A DNA stretch of 64,000 bases from NCBI RefSeq assembly GCF_021227995.1, contig NZ_CP089301.1, forward strand, positions 62,001 to 126,000, read 5' to 3'. Below the pieces are notes generated by a model. It was not told the origin of the DNA. It saw nothing but the letters and a program-made list of their open reading frames with translations, and did not search any database. Made by a program: the position numbers and the translations under genes. Below are positions 60,886 to 64,000 of this stretch, one piece after another; position 1 is the first letter of the stretch; each line of letters opens with the position of its first letter. The DNA comes from Novosphingobium kaempferiae. Its GTDB lineage: Bacteria; Pseudomonadota; Alphaproteobacteria; Sphingomonadales; Sphingomonadaceae.

Positions 60886-63192
60886 TTGTTCACGGTGAAC
60901 AATCTGCAAGCCCCCTCCCCTGACGGCCACGGCGATCCGCTGATCGACGGCCTCAACGAGCCGCAGCGCGAAGCCGTGCTGACGACCGAAGGCCCCGTGC
61001 TGATGCTGGCGGGCGCGGGCACCGGCAAGACGGCGGCGCTGACCCGCCGCCTCGCCCATCTCGTCCGCAGCCGCCTTGCCTGGCCGAGCGAGATCCTCTG
61101 CGTCACCTTCACCAACAAGGCCGCGCGCGAGATGCGCGAGCGTGTCGGCCACCTCGTCGGCCCGGCGGTGGAGGGGATGCCCTGGCTCGGCACGTTTCAC
61201 GCGATCGCCGCGAAGATGCTGCGCCGTCATGCCGAACTGGTGGGGCTGCAGAGCAACTACACGATCATCGACACCGACGACCAGCTGCGCCTCCTCAAGC
61301 AGCTGATCGTGGCCGAGGGGCTGGACGAGAAGCGCTGGCCCGCGCGCCAGCTGGCGGGGTGTATCGACCGCTGGAAGAACCGCGGCCTTAATCCCGCCGA
61401 CCTCGACGCCGGGGAGAACGAAAGCTACGCCAACGGCAAGGGCCAGAAGTTCTACAAGCTCTATCAGGATCGCCTGAAGGCGGTGAACGCCTGCGATTTC
61501 GGCGACCTGCTGCTCCACATGCTCAACATCCTGCGCACCCACCGCGACGTGCTGGAGCAGTACCAGAACCGCTTCAAGTATGTCATGGTGGACGAATATC
61601 AGGACACCAATCAGGTCCAGTACCTGTGGCTGCGCCTGATCGCGCAGGGTCGCCAGAACATCTGCGTGGTCGGTGACGACGACCAGTCGATCTATTCCTG
61701 GCGCGGCGCGGAAGTGGCGAACATCCTGCGCTTCGAGAAGGACTTCCCCGGCGCCAAGGTCATCAAGCTGGAGCAGAACTACCGCTCCACGCCGCAGATC
61801 CTCGCCGCCGCATCGGGCCTGATCGACGAGAACACGCAGCGCCTCGGCAAGACCCTGTGGACCGAGCGCCATGCGGGCGACAAGGTGCGCGTCATCGGCG
61901 TCTGGGACGGGCCGGAGGAAGCCCGCCGCGTCGGCGACGAGATCGAACGGCTCGAACGCGAAGGCGCCCCGCTCGACCAGATCGCCATCCTCGTACGCGC
62001 GCAGTACCAGACTCGCGAGTTCGAGGATCGGTTCATCTCGATCGGCATGAAGTACCGCATCGTCGGCGGCTTCCGCTTCTACGAACGCGCCGAGATCCGC
62101 GATGCGCTGGCGTACCTGCGCGTCATCGCCCAGCCCGCCGACGACCTCGCGTTCGAACGCATCTACAACGCCCCCAAGCGCGGCCTCGGCGCCAAGGCGC
62201 TGGAGGCGCTGCACCGGCTGGCGCGCAATCGCGGCATCCCGCTGTCGAACGCCGCGATCGAGATCGCCGATACCGACGAACTTCCCGCCCGCGCGCGCAA
62301 CACCTTCCTCGCCCTGATGCGCGACTTCGCGCGCTGGCGCGACCTGTCGGCCACCGAAGGCCCCGCCGACCTGCTGCGCACCGTCATGGACGAATGCGGC
62401 TACACCGACGCGCTGCAGGCGGAGAAGACCGCCGAGGCCAACGGACGGCTGGAAAATATCGCCGAACTCGCCCGCGCCATGGAGGAATACGACAGCCTCG
62501 GCGACTTCCTCGAACACGTCAGCCTCGTCATGGACAACGAGAATGCGGCGGACGAGGAGAAGGTCACGATCATGACCATGCACGCCGCCAAGGGGCTGGA
62601 ATTCGACAACGTGTTCCTGCCCGGCTGGGAGGAAGGCGTGTTCCCCTCGCAGCGCGCGCTCGGCGAAGGCGGGCTCGCCAGCCTGGAGGAAGAGCGCCGC
62701 CTCGCCTACGTCGCGATCACGCGGGCGCGGCGCAAGTGCACGATCCTGCACGCCGCCAACCGGCGCATCTACGGCCAGTGGACCAGTTCCATCCCCTCGC
62801 GCTTCATCGCCGAACTGCCCGAGGAGCATGTCGACAGCGAGACCACGCTGTCCGGCGGCGCCTCGCTGTGGCGCGCGCAGTGGTCGGAGCATACCGATCC
62901 CTTCGCCGACGTCGCCCGCATGCAGCCAGCCCGCACCATCACGCGCGGCCCGGGCTGGCAGCGCGCGGCGGCTAAGGAATACGACGCCACGCCAAAGCGC
63001 GTGGTCGAAAGCACCCGCAGCGCCGCCAGCTTCGCCGCCAAGCCACGCACCGACATCGCCGTGGGCGCGCGCGTCTTCCACGAGAAGTTCGGCTACGGCG
63101 CGGTGATCGCGCAGGAAGGCAACAAGCTGGAGATCGAGTTCGAGCAGGCCGGCAACAAGCGCGTGCTCGACAGCTTCGTGAAGCCGGCTTGA
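60886..63192 (+). CDS. uvrD: ATP-dependent DNA helicase UvrD/PcrA
   Basis: This 768-residue superfamily 1A 3'-5' helicase acts in nucleotide excision and mismatch repair. Motif I is AGAGTGKTAALTRR (about residues 43-56), motif II VDEYQDTN, motif III GDDDQSIYSWRGA, motif IV NYRSTPQI, and the late motifs TMHAAKGLEFD and VAITRAR. The C-terminal VFHEKFGYGAVIAQEGNKLEIEF is the PcrA-type Tudor-like tail that binds RNA polymerase. It starts at TTG 60886 or GTG 60895; neither has a clear ribosome-binding site. Confidence 0.96.
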   Translation: MFTVNNLQAPSPDGHGDPLIDGLNEPQREAVLTTEGPVLMLAGAGTGKTAALTRRLAHLVRSRLAWPSEILCVTFTNKAAREMRERVGHLVGPAVEGMPWLGTFHAIAAKMLRRHAELVGLQSNYTIIDTDDQLRLLKQLIVAEGLDEKRWPARQLAGCIDRWKNRGLNPADLDAGENESYANGKGQKFYKLYQDRLKAVNACDFGDLLLHMLNILRTHRDVLEQYQNRFKYVMVDEYQDTNQVQYLWLRLIAQGRQNICVVGDDDQSIYSWRGAEVANILRFEKDFPGAKVIKLEQNYRSTPQILAAASGLIDENTQRLGKTLWTERHAGDKVRVIGVWDGPEEARRVGDEIERLEREGAPLDQIAILVRAQYQTREFEDRFISIGMKYRIVGGFRFYERAEIRDALAYLRVIAQPADDLAFERIYNAPKRGLGAKALEALHRLARNRGIPLSNAAIEIADTDELPARARNTFLALMRDFARWRDLSATEGPADLLRTVMDECGYTDALQAEKTAEANGRLENIAELARAMEEYDSLGDFLEHVSLVMDNENAADEEKVTIMTMHAAKGLEFDNVFLPGWEEGVFPSQRALGEGGLASLEEERRLAYVAITRARRKCTILHAANRRIYGQWTSSIPSRFIAELPEEHVDSETTLSGGASLWRAQWSEHTDPFADVARMQPARTITRGPGWQRAAAKEYDATPKRVVESTRSAASFAAKPRTDIAVGARVFHEKFGYGAVIAQEGNKLEIEFEQAGNKRVLDSFVKPA

Positions 63193-63193
63193 T

Positions 63194-63323
63194 AATTCCT
63201 CCCCGAGCTTGTCTCGGGGAGGTGGCAGTCACGTAGTGACTGACGGAGGGGGAATTTCCTGAACTCTCCCCCTCCACCACCGCTTCGCGGCGGTCCCCCT
63301 CCCCGAGCAAGCTCGGGGAGGAA
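63194..63323. repeat. Dispersed composite inverted repeat, family B, copy 3
   Basis: Arms and inner modules are in the same order as copy 1 (GGTGGCAGTCACGTAGTGACTGACGGAGGGGGAA, given here in parts only by module: GGTGGCAGTC..GACTGACGG, then CCACCGCTTCGCGGCGGT). It starts one base after the uvrD stop and could act as its transcript end. Confidence 0.9.
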
Positions 63324-63454
63324 CATGTGCCCTCCCGATCAACCCCAATTACCGCGCCTGCGATCACCGGCAGCCCCGCAGCGATTGCCTCTCCCACCTC
63401 GCCCTGTACACTGGTTCAACACGAACGAGAGTAACAAGCGAGAGGTATTGGGAA

Positions 63455-64000
63455 GTGCTCAAATCAGCAGACGGCGGCCTGCGCCCGGTGCCGTTCCCGA
63501 TCGACGATCCCGAACGCATCCCGGTAAAGCGCTACTACGACGCGGAATTCTATCAGGCGGAGCTGGACCACCTGTGGCCCCACGTCTGGCAGATGGCCTG
63601 CCGCGAGGAGCAGATTCCCGAGGTCGGCGACTGGATCGAGTACGAGAACGTCGGCAAGTCGGTCATCATCGTGCGCACGAAGACCGGGGTGAAGGCATTC
63701 CACAACGCCTGCCGCCACCGCGGCGTGCCCTTCGCGGGCGGATCGCCGCTCGGCTCCTCGCACCCGACCGCGCACGGCAACTGCGCGAAGTCCGGCTTCG
63801 TCTGCCCGTTCCACGGCTGGCGCTGGAACATGGATGGCGAGAACACGCTGGTCTACGGCAAGTACCTGTTCTCCGAACGCCAGATGGACGAGGACGACAT
63901 CAACCTCATCCCCTGCCGCGCCGAAGTCTACGGCGGCTGCGTGTGGATCAACCATGACCATGATGCCCCCTCGGTGCGCGAGAGCCTCGGCCCCGTCGCC
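63455..64000 (+). CDS. Rieske non-haem iron oxygenase alpha subunit (truncated by window edge)
   Basis: The first 182 residues are seen, from GTG 63455, with GAGG and GGGAA upstream. The Rieske [2Fe-2S] ligands are Cys86 and His88 (NACRHRG) and Cys117 and His120 (VCPFHGWRW). The rest of the catalytic domain lies beyond the window. Such enzymes hydroxylate aromatic or steroid-like substrates, common in sphingomonads. It may open a catabolic region to the right. The substrate cannot be assigned. Confidence 0.93.
   Translation, partial: MLKSADGGLRPVPFPIDDPERIPVKRYYDAEFYQAELDHLWPHVWQMACREEQIPEVGDWIEYENVGKSVIIVRTKTGVKAFHNACRHRGVPFAGGSPLGSSHPTAHGNCAKSGFVCPFHGWRWNMDGENTLVYGKYLFSERQMDEDDINLIPCRAEVYGGCVWINHDHDAPSVRESLGPVA

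Noticed and set aside
62972..63397. Minus-strand frame starting MGEAIAAGLPVIAGAVIG upstream of the Rieske gene
   Set aside because: Only about 25 residues look protein-like before it runs into the family B repeat and antisense uvrD; probably chance.

Overview
The window is high-GC chromosomal DNA from an alphaproteobacterium, most likely a sphingomonad (Novosphingobium or a close relative). The evidence is gene content and order: an F0-type ATP synthase operon with split b and b' subunits, acpP-fabF-mltG, dapF-mtaB-ftsY-yciB, the ydbH-ynbE-ydbL set, ETF-ubiquinone oxidoreductase, and frequent TTG/GTG starts. Most of it is core housekeeping DNA. I see no phage, transposase, CRISPR array or plasmid gene. 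Gene functions were assigned by reading the translated sequences; no database search was run.

Layout, left to right. 1-7163 (minus): partial nnrE/nnrD, a small lipoprotein, ilvD, a DUF805 membrane protein, an N-formylglutamate amidohydrolase, ispE and ETF-QO. 7257-10364 (plus): a degenerate uracil-DNA-glycosylase-like protein, a lytic transglycosylase and a MoaB/Mog protein. 10368-14134: an exported VOC protein, an arylamine N-acetyltransferase, a GT87-like membrane protein and an alpha/beta hydrolase. 14285-17552: malQ, tRNA-Met(CAU), a 2H phosphoesterase and a membrane protein. 17554-20184 (minus): mltG, fabF, acpP. 20435-26095: a protein resembling the TRADD-N-associated two-TM family, aspS, a hypothetical protein, rnd and oxyR. 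26104-29335: pgsA, an LplT-like transporter, small proteins and an EVE protein. 29435-36704 (plus): a 2-oxoglutarate/Fe(II)-type oxygenase, a GGDEF-EAL protein, dapF-mtaB-ftsY-yciB and an alpha/beta hydrolase. 37011-39607 (minus): the F0 ATP synthase operon. 39942-43869 (minus): ydbL, ynbE, ydbH. 43923-47014: radC, a TANGO2/NRDE protein and a frameshifted SGNH-hydrolase lipoprotein in an AT-richer patch. 47094-56140 (plus, with two minus genes): purB, lapA-like, pyrF, SIMPL, trpF, trpB, trpA, folC. 56148-63192: an AmpG-like transporter, rluB, rsmD, a candidate noncoding RNA, a secreted repeat protein and uvrD/pcrA. 63455-64000: the start of a Rieske oxygenase alpha subunit.

Functional themes are envelope biogenesis (Slt, MltG, AmpG, YdbH/YnbE/YdbL, PgsA, AcpP/FabF), amino-acid and nucleotide biosynthesis (IlvD, DapF, TrpFBA, PurB, PyrF, FolC), translation and RNA modification (AspRS, MtaB, RluB, RsmD), and energy metabolism (F0, ETF-QO).

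The least expected items are: a roughly 410-nt structured, apparently noncoding transcription unit at 59456-59902 with a near-consensus promoter and a terminator; the TRADD-N-associated-like membrane protein; two families of dispersed long inverted repeats (five and three copies); a cluster of six CAAGGCGACAC-like motifs downstream of the ATP synthase operon; a trp cluster that has lost accD and gained several unrelated genes; and a secreted protein built from six contiguous 11-residue repeats.
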